In this document: one piece after another, positions 1-11,394 of the stretch
How positions within the stretch are numbered: the first letter of the stretch is position 1
Layout of the letters: the number at the start of each line of letters is the position of its first letter
NCBI GenBank assembly: GCA_022828595.1
Contig: JAKGHH010000003.1
Span: 101,703,583-101,767,582, forward strand
DNA from: Nelumbo lutea
Lineage: Eukaryota; Streptophyta; Magnoliopsida; Proteales; Nelumbonaceae
Reading direction: 5' to 3'
Length of the DNA: 64,000 bases
Position numbers and translations under genes: made by a program
The notes under the pieces: model-generated
Told to the model about the DNA's origin: nothing
What the model saw: only the letters and a program-made list of their open reading frames with translations
Databases searched by the model: none

Positions 1-1770
1 CGCTGAGTTCGATGGCCCATTTCGTCAGCCTACCGGAGACCTCGGGCTTCAGCAAAACTTGTCTTAGGGGTTTGTCGGTTAAGACAACGATGGTGTGAGC
101 TTGGAAGTATGGGCGGAGTTTCCAAGCTGATATCACTAGTGCGTAGGCAATTTTTTCTATCTGCGGGTACCTTGTTTCTGCTCCCTGCAGAATTTTACTA
201 ACATAATAGACGGGCTGCTGGACCCGATCTACTTGCTTTACTAATACCGAACTGACCACTTCGTCGCTCGCCGAGAGGTACAGTTCTAGGACTTCGCCCT
301 CCTCGGGTCTGGCTAAGGTTGGTACGGTGGTGAGGTAAGTCTTTAGCTCGTCGAACGCGAGCTGGCAATCTCGGGTCCATTCGAACCCTTTGCCTTTGAT
401 TGCCTTGAAGAAAGGCAGGCAGCGGTCTGCCGATTTGGACATGAAGCGGCTCAGAGCGGCTATGCGGCCGTTTAGCCTTTGAACTTCTTTTACTTTCCGA
501 GGTGGTCTCATATCAAGGATGGCCTTTATTTTGTTCGGGTTGGCCTCAATGCCGCGCCGGTTGACAATGTACCCTAAGAACTTACCCGAGGTGACACCGA
601 ATACACACTTGTTTGGGTTTAGTCTCATGTTATACTGACGCAGAATTTGGAAGACAGAATCCAAGTCTCTTAATAATTCTCGCGAAAGCTGTGTTTTGAC
701 GACCATGTCGTCTACATAACATTCGATTTTCGTGCCAATTAAAGGCCGAAAAAGTTTATTTACAAGTCTTTGAAAGGTCGCACCAGCATTCTTTAGCCCG
801 AAGGGCATGACCTTGTAACAGTACAGGCCAAACTCGGTAATGAAGCTGGTTTTTTCTTGGTCGGACTGGTCCATCTTAATCTGGTTGTAGCCTGAGTAGG
901 CGTCCAGGAAGCTTAGCAGCTCGTGTCTCGAGGTCGCGTCCACGAGGCGGTCAATTCGGGGTAGGGGGAAACAGTCTTTTGGGCAAGTTCGGTTCAATCG
1001 GTGTAGTCGACGCAGATGCGCCACTTGCTGTTGGCTTTTTTCACCAGCACTGGGTTGGCTACCCAGCTCGGGTAATGAACTTCCCTTATGAAGTCCGTTG
1101 CGAGGAGCTTTTCAACTTCTTCGTCGACCGCCCTCCAGCGCTCCGGGGCTAAGTTGCATTTCTTCTGTCTAATGGGTCTGACTACAGGGTCAGTGTTAAG
1201 CTTGTGAGTTATGAGGCTAGGGTCAATACCGGGCATATTTGCCGCGGACCATGCAAAAATATCTAAATTTTGGAGTAAGAAACTCACAAGTTCAGTTCGC
1301 AAAGGCTCCTTGACGGAGGCGCCGATCTGTAGAGTTCGCGTCGAATCTGTAGCCGAGGTCGGGACTGCGACTGTTTCCTCAGTGGGCGAAGCTCGTTCCT
1401 CGCCCTGCTCCGCAGGTCGCTCTAGTTCGAGGTCGTCGGATGCCTTGTTTTTTCCCTTTAGGGCGGCAACATAGCATTTGCGGGACTCGAGTTGGTCGCC
1501 CCACGCTACCCCCACACCGAAGTCCGCGGGGAACTTCATTGCCAGATAATAGGTGGAGACCACTACACGCAGAATATGCGTAATTGGGCACCCTTTTATG
1601 GCGTTGTATGGGGAGGGGGTCGCGACCACCAGGAAATCGTGGTTGAGTCTTACCGCGCACGGCCATGTGCCGACTTCCACAGGTACTGTTATTTTTCCCA
1701 AGGGCCTGACTTCCTCTCCGTTGAATCCTACCAGAGGAGTGTGAGCGGGTTTCAAATCGCTTTTCTGCAA
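1..1770 (-). pseudogene. gypsy pol fragment: protease tail, reverse transcriptase, RNase H
   Basis: The minus strand encodes the end of the protease region, then a linker, then reverse transcriptase, then an RNase H start that continues past the window edge. Visible RT motifs are the segment ending WRICVDYTD at about 990-1020, the FLDAYSGYNQI block at about 900, and the catalytic YVDD box at about 710-720. The RNase H part (LYLSASDEVVSSVL) is at about 240-290. The frame breaks just after VDYTD at about 993, where a single missing T turns the expected DLNRTCPK into a stop and shifts the frame. The upstream part is separated from gag-pro by a TAG at 1771-1773. It cannot be a functional gene. 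Confidence 0.85.
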
Positions 1771-3763
1771 CTACAATTGGTCGAACGCCGATTTGAATAG
1801 TATGTCCGTCGAACTGCCTGAGTCAACCAGCACGTGCCGGACTTCGAAGTCACTGATCCTTAGCTTTATGATGAGTGCGTCGTCGTGGGGGTAGTGAACA
1901 CCTCGCGCGTCGTCTTCTGTAAAAAAGACCAGCTCTTCCTTCTTCGGTCTCTTGGGAGGGTTCTGCTCCTCTCGGGCTGCTTCGTGAACTGACGTCCTTG
2001 CTACCGCCGATGTGCATCCTGCCACCACCGAACCGCCCACTATCACGTGGATGGTTCCCCGGACTGGCCTATCTTCTAGGGGAGGTCGCTGTAAGACTTC
2101 GGCCGGTCTGTTGCTTGGCTCAGGGACATCCTTCCCGTGTTCTCCTTGCCGACCTGCTTTATTACTATTGTCGTAGTGTACAAAATTTCTTAAGTACCCG
2201 CGACGGATGAGTCCTTCTATCTTGTCGCGGAGATTATTACATTGCTCGGTGCTATGACCGTGATCTTTATGAAAACTACAATATAAATTTTTGTTCCTCT
2301 CGTTGGGCTTGCTCTTCAGGTGAGGTGGCCACTTTACGTAAGGCGCATCCTTGATCGTCATTAGAATCTCGGTCCGCCTTGCGTTCAATGGCGTGTAATC
2401 TATCCGAACTGCTAAGGGAGCTCGGGACGGTTGGCTCGGCTTCGCCTCTCGGTTATGGCCTCTTCTGTCGCCGGGGTTGGAGGGCTGCTCGCCCTCTCTT
2501 TTTCTTTTTTCAACCCCGCCTTCGATTCTCTGGTTGATCTCTTTCTCTGTTCTCATAAACTTGTCTACGAGCTTAAGGAAGTCGGCCACGGTTGCTGGCT
2601 GACTGGCCACTATGTGCCATTTGAACTCTTTGTGCGTCACCCCTCTTTTGGCCGCGGTGAGCTGTACCGCGGGGTCTAACCGAGGGATCTGCAAACATGC
2701 TTCATTGAACCGTTTGATGTAGCTCCGGATGGGTTCTCCCTCTCTTTGGATTACCCTGAAGATACTTTCCTCGGTTTTGGGACACCTTTTACTGGTGACA
2801 AAGTGCGCAGTGAAGATCTGCACGAATTGGGGTCAGCTTTTTATTGACCCGGAAGCTAGGTTACGGTACCAGGTGCGGACCACCCCTCTGAAGGTGGTGG
2901 TGAAGGCCACGCACATGCACGACTCGCTTGCCCTAGCGAGGTGCATTTGCGACTGAAACGCGTCGACGTGGTCGCTGGGGTCGAAGGACCCATCATACTT
3001 GTCCAGAGAAGGGAGTTTGAAATCTCTAGGCAAGGGGACTACCAAAAAGTTCTGCTGAAAGGGGGGAAGGAACTAAGAGAATGGGGACGGTTTTTACCTC
3101 GCCCGAGCTCGTTTCTTCCTTGCCTCTGAATTCGGGTAGCACGCGAGTAGCAGTTCGGCGACTTCGCCGGCGCCTTCTTTGAGTGGGCCAGGTGCTGGCG
3201 CTGCTTGCCTCCATGTTGCCGAGCTTGATGGGCCCGGGTTGCTGGCCTACTGCTAAGGCGCTGAAGCGGTTCTCCGTGAGTGGGAACTCGGGCTTGGAGC
3301 ACCGAGGTGACTTTGTTGGCGAGGTTCTTGACCCACCCACGGGCTGCGAGGCGGGGTGATCTTTCTTTGCTTTCGGCCCGGGGATGAGGCCTGACTGTTA
3401 TGGGGGTTTTGCGGTCGGGAAGCCTCTCCTTGGTGAGGTCGTCCACCTTGGGGGGAGGCCTTGACCGGTTTTGAAACAGGGTGCCGGGGGGGGGGAGCGG
3501 CTGGTTCAAGGCCTTGCCCGCATGCATTGCATCAGATCATCTATCTGGTTTTGGCGGGCTGCCAATGGGACAGTAGTTGGTTCCGCGAAGTTCATTTCAA
3601 TGGGTAGTGGGAGAGGTGCCACCGCGTGTGGCACATTCAAGCTTGGGATCCCATCTACTGAAAGGGAGATGGTGAACTGCCCAATGCACACCGCCGGAGC
3701 ATGAAGTTGCTCTCCGGTAGTGGTTGTTTCGGTTCCACGTCCAGCACTGCTAGAGGAGGCCAT
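1771..3763 (-). pseudogene. gypsy gag and protease, broken reading frame
   Basis: The probable gag start is the ATG at 3763 (MASSSSAGRGTETTTT). The frame shifts near 3480-3510, next to a run of ten G, and again near 3040-3050. The capsid-like block (LPSLDKYDGSFDPSDHVDAF) lies at about 2950-3030. An in-frame TGA at 2833-2835 stands where related proteins have Trp. Further on are a CCHC-like knuckle (CSFHKDHGHSTEQC, about 2240-2290) and the aspartic protease site VLVDSGSSTDIL (about 1800-1835). A TAG at 1771-1773 then ends the frame where Gln is expected. Both stops are what G:C to A:T change would give, as in methylated, silenced DNA. Confidence 0.82.
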
Positions 3764-4100
3764 TTCAGTGATGGAGTGGGTGTTGGAGTTTTTGAAATGA
3801 GGGTAGGTAGAAAAGATTTAGAGGGAGGCTTTTAGAAGCTATTCCCACAGACGGTGCCAATTGATGGAGCGCAATCCGGCCGGTCTTAGCTGTCAACGAA
3901 CTACCGGAATGAATTTTTGGTCCAAATGAAACGATTATATTAAGGGTTGGTAAAAATATAAGTACCCAAAACATAATCCAACCAAACAGAACCAAGAGCT
4001 TGAACAATTCTCTCATTTTCCCAACTATCTTGAGAATTCATAAGATTAAAGATAACAAGATGTCCTATAGAATAGGAAGGTGGTCCCGTATGAGTTTTAT

Positions 4101-4510
4101 TAGGGGGTGCTCACGGTTTGGTTAACCAAATAATGGGCCTTTTTTTGTAATTGAATCGGTACTATTAGTTTTTAGAAAACTAATAATCGAAATCGAACTG
4201 AAGTCAATCGATTAACTGGTTGACTAGTTTGGTTAACCATCGATTCAGTTTGTCGGTTTTTTAATTTTTATAATATATACTATAAATATATAAAAATTAT
4301 ATTTTAAATAATAAATAATGTATCATATATTATAAATATGTATTTATATAATACATATTTATTAATTTATAATATATAAAATATACATATATATAATATA
4401 GAAATATATGTATACCATTTGATTAATCGAAACTAAATTGACCAGTTTGGTTAACCGATTTTTCTGTTCGGTTTCGATCGTTCAATTTTATGATTTTTTA
4501 CTCACCCCTA
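4101..4510. mobile_element. Non-autonomous hAT-type MITE with 8-bp target duplication
   Basis: The 410-bp AT-rich block is flanked by a perfect 8-bp direct repeat, AGTTTTAT (4093-4100 and 4511-4518). Its ends form a short imperfect inverted repeat, TAGGGGGTG on the left and CACCCCTA on the right. The 8-bp duplication and TAGGGGTG-like ends match the hAT superfamily. The interior has no coding capacity and contains pieces resembling GGTTTGGTTAACCGA in both directions. It sits inside the LINE relic, so it is the younger insertion. A 17-bp match to its left end recurs at 32314-32330. Confidence 0.85.
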
Positions 4511-5144
4511 AGTTTTATAGCCATTATCAGAATTAACCCAAGGAACATTCAAGCACTAACCAAATGATTAGGGAGAACCTTACAATGCAAAAAAGGAAAA
4601 AATAAATTCAAGCATTTAAACAAAGTTTTCCAATTCTTAGTAGAACCAGTTTTTAACTTATAAAGAAAGAGATGATTTTGAGCTAAATATTTAGATTTCA
4701 ATAGTTTAATTAACCCAAAGCCTATAATCATGATTAAGAAATATCCAACCCAACTTAACTTGATAGACCAAATTCACCTCACACAAGCCTTTCTAAGACT
4801 AAGACCACCCTGAGATTTAGAGGAACAAAGTTGATCCCAGTTGGCCCAAACAAAACCCCTACCAGTCTTACCAAAATTCCGCCAAAACTTTCTTTGGGTT
4901 TAACCAATTAGGAAGCTGAACTAATGACATAACATGATTAGGAATTAGGATTGGCCTAAAAGAGTAAACTTTAGCAAAACCAACTTTACTGCATGAGATA
5001 AATTCATAGCTTTCCAACCACTTAATTTACATTGAAATTTATCTTATAAAGAAGATACCAAAGACGCAACATGGTTTGAAAAAGATTAAGAGCATCCAGA
5101 AAATTAGTAGTCTCACCCCCTACAAACCCTAAAAAACGCAAAAA

Positions 5145-5244
5145 NNNNNNNNNNNNNNNNNNNNNNNNNNNNNNNNNNNNNNNNNNNNNNNNNNNNNNNN
5201 NNNNNNNNNNNNNNNNNNNNNNNNNNNNNNNNNNNNNNNNNNNN
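5145..5244. other. Assembly gap of 100 N
   Basis: Exactly 100 N residues, a customary placeholder for a gap of unknown size. It falls inside the LINE relic, so any translation across it is meaningless. Confidence 0.98.
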
Positions 5245-5335
5245 TTATTTAGCAAAAAGTAAATGGGAGATAGAGCAATCTTAATCCCATGAATCCAATC
5301 AGTAGATTTCTCCTTTTCAATGGAACCGTATTGTA

Positions 5336-6480
5336 AATTCTAGACCCTACCCCCCAATCTCCCAACTCCTACCCACTCCAAAATCATAGTGGGCTGGATT
5401 TTGAGAATCCAAACCCTTCCTGATTCTACCTTTTCAAGGGGTAGGGGTGGGTTTCGTTTAGAACCCACATATAAATCCCTATTATTTCTTGTTTTATATA
5501 AGCAATAAATAAGTAAAATAATACAAATAAATAATAAAAATTTTCAATTATTTGATTAAGACATGTAAAAAACACATAAACTATCAATTATCCTTTACAT
5601 AGAATTCAAAGTATTATTAAATTCAAAACCTAATGCATAGTTTATATGCTTTCCAACAATATGCAAGTCAAGGAGGTTGGGTTTAACCTAATACTGCCCT
5701 ACTTGTACCCATACAAGTTGTAAAATCCCGAAACTTATCCTTCAAGCAAAAAAAAAAGCCCCATTAAGATGAATACCCACCAAATAAGATAGAAATTGCC
5801 ATCCCTAAATATGAATCGATAGATTGTAACCTGTTCACAAGTCAGGCTTCGGGGCAAAAACCAAGCCCGAGCCTGGCCCGTGAACAAGTCAATATTTGCA
5901 TTTTGACAAGCAACCTATCATAGAAGAAAATCTATGATATAGAAAGAATTTTGACCAATCAAAAACCACCCATAAATTTTGATAAATAACACCTTATTCA
6001 CTACCACAATAAAACAATTATTTTTTGGATATCATATCTTTTCCATATTATAATCGAACCTATTAAATATTAGTGTTTACAACTTAAATACCTTATAAAT
6101 GTTAACATTAAGTGTATTAGCGGCCCTGAAAACCGATATTATACGATCATAAAGATGGAAAAACTTTGGCTGTTGATGTGATGTCAAATACATTATCATA
6201 TGTGCGGGGTAAAAGAGTAATTGCACTGAAAACAAAATAGAAAAGAAAGGGATTGAATGGGTTTACGTGTCATGCCCATTGCCAGATGCAGTGGTAGACC
6301 AGTGCACAAACAAACAAATGCAGCAACGAATCAATGTCCGACCTATTTAACTTTACACGTGGCATAAAAAAGAAGATATTAGTTCATGCATCAACATCAG
6401 CAAAGGGGTACGCTTTATCGTCATGTGTATTGACGTACAAACACACGCATGCCTTGCATTCCCATAAGCACGCTGGGCCG
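5336..6480. other. AT-rich non-coding stretch
   Basis: No reading frame or RNA gene that I recognise. It is mostly AT-rich unique-looking sequence with short phrases (AAGCCCGAGCCTGGCCC near 5865) that recall degraded MITE ends. Confidence 0.5.
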
Positions 6481-7245
6481 TCCAATGGACTATGGTCGGA
6501 TCGGCTTAAGTTAGGTTGAGGCCAACCCTACCCCAACCTTAACTTCTAAACCCCAACCTTAACTCCATACGACCTTCAACCCGACCAACTCAACCCAAAC
6601 TCTAATTTTAACTAAATTCCTTCAACCCTAATCTAATCCAACCCAACCTGATGTGGGTTGGGCTCGGGTTGGATCCAATCTAACCTTCTTCGCATCCCTT
6701 AAAACCTCATATAATTTCTCGATTTTAAATCTTAACTCTCACTACATGTACTAGTCTTATGTTTCATTGGTATTTATTTGTTGATGTTGTTTTTTTTTTT
6801 TTTTTTTTTTTTGTTCTTTTGGTACAAAATTCAGAAAAACAAGTGGCAGAAATAACTATAGTTTATTATGACTTACGGTAGATCTTTCTTAAGCTGCAAA
6901 CAACATAGAGGAGATGAAGAATAAAATTTTCAAAAAACATAATATAATGTTATTAAGATTTTAGTCTTTCTTATTAGAATTAAGTAAAGTGATTATCTTA
7001 AAAGAAATGCATGATACTATATGGTGGGGGCTATATAAATATCGTACATCTAAATAAAAATCAATGTATGTTATATATTACATATAACATATATTTATAT
7101 ATGATATGTACTAGAAAGTCGGGTTCGGGTTGGGTCGGATTGGCTAAGGGGTCAACCCTAACCCAAACATCAACCCGGCCCAACATAACCCAACTTTTTC
7201 GGGTTGGGTTCGGGCCAACCCGACTCAAGTTGCAGCCTTACTATG
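6481..7245. repeat. GGGTTGGG-rich MITE-like sequences
   Basis: Two clusters of GGGTTGGGTT / AACCCAACCC motifs occur at about 6490-6680 and 7115-7235. The right end reads CAAGTTGCAGCCTTA, the mirror of the TAAGGCTGCAAC start known from plant hAT-type non-autonomous elements. I could not find a matching left end or target duplication, so these may be parts of two elements. A run of 23 T at 6790-6812 lies between the clusters. Confidence 0.45.
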
Positions 7246-7424
7246 GTAGATAGAATAGCGGTTAGAAGGGCCCTGGCCCACTTGGCCCATGTAAGCCAAA
7301 TGTTCCTAGAGGCCCATGTGACCCAAAAGGCCCCGGAAAGCCCACTAATCAGACGACAAATAAAACTTGCAAAACTAAAAATGAAGTGATTAGAATACAA
7401 AAACAATAATTCAAAATATAAAGT

Positions 7425-7590
7425 TTTGCACTCTATATATTTGTATTTATATTCCTTTCAAGCTCAATTTGTAAAGAGTATAAATATAAATTTGTACAGT
7501 GCAAATACATATAGAATAATACAAAAGACAAGGCTTTACACTACATATTTATCTTTGTGGGCTCAGTTTGCAAGGAGTGCAAATACAAAT
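7425..7590. repeat. Copies of a short 'AAATACAAAT' MITE family
   Basis: Segments such as GCACTCTATATATTTGTATT and GGAGTGCAAATACAAATAC, together with 'GCTCAATTTG' phrases, occur in opposite orientations. They match the complete 103-bp element at 19164-19266, so this stretch holds one or two diverged copies. Confidence 0.55.
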
Positions 7591-8492
7591 ACGGACTAGC
7601 CCAAAGCAGAAAATATAAGGGAGGACTAACCCCAAAATTTACTCCAGTGGAGGGGTGGCCACCTTGAAATTTTATTAACCATTATCAAAAACAGTATAGA
7701 AAGATATAAGGGAGGATTAGCCCGCCTTGCCCCAAAACCCATGAATAATATATTATCTGCCCTCCCTCCTAACCAGTCAGCTCCAAAACAATATGCATGT
7801 ATACATCCAAATGTGTCTATATATATATATATATATATATAATTGGGATAAAACTACGACAGGCTTAAATTGGATTCCAGCTACCCAACCGCTAGTCCCA
7901 AGCCCAAATCCAAAAAAATTAAAAAGCCCAAAATTTTCACCCAAACCTAACCTAAATATCGAAAATTCAAGCTCAATCCATATAAAATTATGGATCAGTC
8001 TGGGCTCGAGTTGGGCTCCCTCAAATTGTACCCTGATGGTGGAAAAGGATGAGAAAGAGTAAGAATGAAAATCATATAAAACTCTAATGAGAGAAAATAG
8101 AATTTCTGCTTTGGGCTTACACGGAAATCAAGAAACAAAAAAAAGATTTTGAGTGGCATAGAGCCATCTCCTCCACCATAAAGCCCACCTAATGGTGAAG
8201 GAGATTGGTCATCGCCTGAGACAATATACAGAACTTGCAAACCCATGTCATGACTCATTACAGTAGGATATCGAGCGAGGCATTATGGAAAATACTCGGT
8301 GACCATTCTGGGTCAAAGGATTTTATGGGAAAGGGTTTCCACTTTGCAGGTGCATAATAGCTGGAATCACAAAATGGACTGGGCTCTGGATCACCATATC
8401 TCAATGGCTTTGTAACGGGGCCCATATAAAAATGGCCCCTCCCATTTTATTGCCCTTTCCGAATTAGGCAAAATAAAATAAATTTAAAATAA
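7591..8492. other. Non-coding stretch with (TA)n microsatellite
   Basis: No gene recognised. It contains a TA dinucleotide run at about 7818-7842 flanked by ordinary AT-rich sequence. Confidence 0.5.
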
Positions 8493-8640
8493 GGAAAATT
8501 CCTGATTAGTACCTGTACTTTGCATCTAGTGACAGTTTAGTCCCAAATTTTAAAATGCAACAAGCCAATAATTTAGTATCCGAATTTCTAAAATGTGTCA
8601 ATTCAGTATCTTTCGTTAATCAATCGTTTCAGTTTAAAAA
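8493..8640. mobile_element. One arm of a foldback MITE
   Basis: Starts AAGGAAAATTCCTGATTAGTACC and continues with a '...TACTTTG...TTTTAAAATGC' order closely matching the right arm (reverse complement) of the element at 13595-14115. The opposite arm is missing, so this is a truncated relative. Confidence 0.6.
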
Positions 8641-9548
8641 AAAAAAAACATACACACACACACAACCAAGAACACATTTTTGATGTTTTATTTTAAGAAA
8701 CAATCTGTTTTCTAATGAAATAATGGTTTTGATTTATTTTTAGAACAAACAACAAGAAAAACAATTCACATTATAGAATGCCCCCTAAAAGTTACACTTA
8801 GCCGGTAAATGAAAATTTTCCACAAGGTTATACATTGTTTACAAATTAATTGGGGCTTTGGATTTAGACAAACCTATTTTTTCTATTTATAAAATATATT
8901 TTTTTGTATATTTAATTTTATAAATTTATATTAATTTTATACAGATTTAAGCTTTAAATGATATGAAACTCAAATCAGATTAAATACATACATACATACA
9001 TACATTAAGAATATTATCAATTTCTTCTTCTCAATTTTGTTTTGCATCATGACAGTGAATATAGTCAGTGCATATGGTATGCTTTCAATAAAATCCGATC
9101 TTTCTTTACATTATTTTAATTTTAATTGAAGTGTCATCCATGAACAATAGTAATGTCCTGGATGGATAATGAAGAAGGATGAGATATTCAAAAACCTGGC
9201 CAGGCCCCATGTATCATCATTGAACTAAGACTATCCAAAAGGATCCAAATGCATGTGGGTACTTCACATTGAAATCAAACTACAAAAATGGTGGTTCCTA
9301 GTGGCCACAGGCCCAACATCGCTTTGCTTCTTCCTGGAAACTCCTACACACAACTCATTATCTCACTATCCACCAAAGACCCATTGGGCTACTAACACCT
9401 TAGACTAACCTAATCCGTTACATCTTTAGGTATTGTTGGCTGAGTGATAATATTTGTACTTTAATATTAGAAACGAGGAAAGTGGTTAAGTTTTGTACAT
9501 AACGGCATACATATATGCATACTTTGTCACATGAGACATTAGAAGCAA
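8641..9548. other. Non-coding stretch with simple repeats
   Basis: No gene recognised. It holds short CA and CATA runs (about 8648-8665 and 8983-9004). Confidence 0.5.
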
Positions 9549-9813
9549 AGTTTTTAAAACTGAACCGGACAGGGAGTTGTTCTGGGGATCAGTTCCCAGG
9601 TTGTATGGTTTGACTGTTTGGTCTGAATGGATAATTCGTTCTGACAAAAAATATAAAAAAAAACACGGTTAAAAACTGTTGTTCGGGTTAATGGTTTGAC
9701 TGCCCAGGTTAGTGGTTCATTTACCAAATCAATGATTTTTGACAAAAAAGCAGTTTTGGGGTGAAATGGACCGATTCCCAATTTTTCCGGTCCAATCTGA
9801 TTTTGAAAACACT
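9549..9813. mobile_element. MITE-like element with AGTTTTxAAAA ends
   Basis: The left end AGTTTTTAAAACTGAACCGG is mirrored by a right end ending CCGGTCC...TTTTGAAAACACT, giving an imperfect inverted repeat of about 20 bp. The interior repeats GGTTTGACTG phrases. A longer relative with similar ends is at 22634-23225. No clear target duplication was found. Confidence 0.5.
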
Positions 9814-10194
9814 AATTAGAAGTGAAGATGTCCTCGGAGGAATGGGGATTTGTTCCACACAAAGTGAAGCACATCCCACCTTGTATTGGAACATCTCCCA
9901 TGAATGAAAACACAAGTGTGGGAGATTTTCCTGATGTGAGGCTGGGATGTGTTGTGGGGTTGGTGTGAGGAGCAGATCCGAACTCCCCTTGGAGCAATGA
10001 AAGTGAAATTTTTTTTTTACCATAAGTAAATTTCACGTAACCCAAGATGAAAATAAGATAGAAATGGTTATACTAGAATAAATCTAGCCAAACAAGATTT
10101 TGCAACCTAGACAATTAAGATTTTGGCTAGGCAAAATATAAAGGCCTAAGTGGTGTTGATGTGGCTGTGTTTCTTCAAGAAACAACCATGGCAC
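9814..10194. other. Non-coding stretch
   Basis: Open frames here are short and resemble no family I know. No RNA gene or repeat structure is evident. Confidence 0.4.
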
Positions 10195-10981
10195 CAAACA
10201 TACACTTAGCACCTGTTTGATTTCACTTCAAACAAGTACTTTTTTCTATAAGTACTTAATAAAAGTGTTGGGGCCATACATTAAGTGGAAAATAAACACT
10301 TGAGGATATTTGGTAAAAAAGTATAAAAAAGTACTTATTTGATAAAGAAGTACTTACTAAAAAAGTCACTTGAGAGTTGCTTTTAATTACTTGTTAATAA
10401 GTGGAGTTGTGAAAATTTTGAGACTAAAAAGTCCTTGTTTATTTTTTTAAATACTAGAATACCCCATTTTTTTCTCACTCGAACAAGGTCGAGCATACCA
10501 GCGGCAGCACCTTCCTTGGGAGCGACCGACGACTGTCAAACAAGTTACAAACTCATTGGTGACCAGGTCGGTTTCACATTTGGATTTGTTTTCTACATAT
10601 ATTCTTGAATATTTTGGATTTTTTTGAAGTTTTAAATGCTTGAAACCCTCTTTACCAAATCTGTTTTTTTTGGGGCAATTTCACACATTCTCACTGTGCT
10701 CTTGCCGGCAACACTCAGGTCAGCCATCCTCCTCCCTCGTCTTTGCTTTAAAACTATTTTTAGTGCAATATTTTGATTAAAACTGACTTTTTTTCAGAGG
10801 GCTAAAATTGTCATTTGTGTCAATATAAGCACTTATGGAGAATGCAACTTACCAAATATCTCCACCCCAATAAGTGCTTAAAAACATAATAAGTGATTTG
10901 GCAAGTGGTCACCAAATAGCCTTAAGTGGTTATTAAAACAAGTACTTGTGCAACAAATACTTCTTTTAACAACCACTTACA
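10195..10981. repeat. Probable non-autonomous DNA element rich in 'AAGTACTT'
   Basis: Phrases such as AAGTACTT, AAGTGCTTA and CAAGTACTTG recur in both orientations at the two sides (10225-10380 and 10810-10980), with an unrelated middle. This suggests long, decayed terminal inverted repeats. The superfamily is not assignable by eye. Confidence 0.4.
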
Positions 10982-11394
10982 TGGTGTTTGGAAGCGTGGG
11001 TGCTTTTTGGGACTGATTTTCAAGAAAAAACGCCTATGCTTGATGCTTTCAAGACCCGATTTTCACAAAAAAATGCTTTTGCCACGTAGGCAGTGAGCAA
11101 CACTATGCTATTTGGTAAGGTGATTTTCATCACCGTTTTTCATGTATGTGCTGACAAGTAAGCACCACATAGGATACACATCAGTCAACCATTGGGGGAA
11201 ACGGTTCACCGATGCATAAAACACCAAATTTGGCATTTCATGCATCGGTGGGGTCCCGATTTTCGAGGCATGCCCGATTTTTTAATAATCGATTGAACCA
11301 AACAATGAGATACATGGGTGTTTGTTGAAACGCCTATGTGGATCTGATGTGGCACCATTTTTTTGAAAAACAGCTACAGTTCCAAACATCCCCT
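10982..11394. mobile_element. MITE-like element, TGTTTGGAA ends
   Basis: The left end TGGTGTTTGGAAGCG and the right end CAGTTCCAAACATCCCC form an imperfect inverted repeat around TGTTTGGAA. Such ends are common in PIF/Harbinger and hAT MITEs. The interior has internal inverted segments around 11210-11260. No target duplication was resolved. Confidence 0.45.

Larger units (their letters stand above)
1..3950 (-). mobile_element. Ty3/gypsy LTR retrotransposon, decayed, cut by window edge
   Basis: Read on the minus strand, this is a gag-protease-RT-RNase H polyprotein that runs off the left edge of the window, so integrase and the 3' LTR are not seen. Upstream of the gag start, around 3840-3870, lies the sequence GGCACCGTCTGTGGGAATAG, which resembles the leader next to the primer-binding site of many plant gypsy elements. 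A 5' LTR end is probably present at about 3870-3950, but it stops abruptly against LINE sequence, so the LTR looks truncated and its outer boundary is uncertain. The gag N-terminal part and the RT suggest the Tat/Ogre-like branch (inference). Stops and frameshifts show the copy is dead. Confidence 0.85.
3951..5335 (-). mobile_element. LINE (L1-type) relic, C-terminal RT / zinc-binding region
   Basis: Translating the minus strand gives degraded fragments typical of the C-terminal part of plant L1 ORF2. Near 4790-4890 it reads GRGFVWANWDQLCSSKSQGG, the usual 'W-x-LC-x-PK-x-GGLG' block. Near 3955-4090 it reads QDSWENERIVQALGSVWLDY, like the region before the RT zinc finger. The relic is interrupted by the MITE at 4101-4510 and by the assembly gap, and it ends against the gypsy element near 3950. 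No intact frame remains. The limit beyond the gap, about 5335, is a guess. Confidence 0.65.

Noticed and set aside
5022..5255. Open frame spanning the assembly gap
   Set aside because: Most of it is N. The readable ends are LINE relic.
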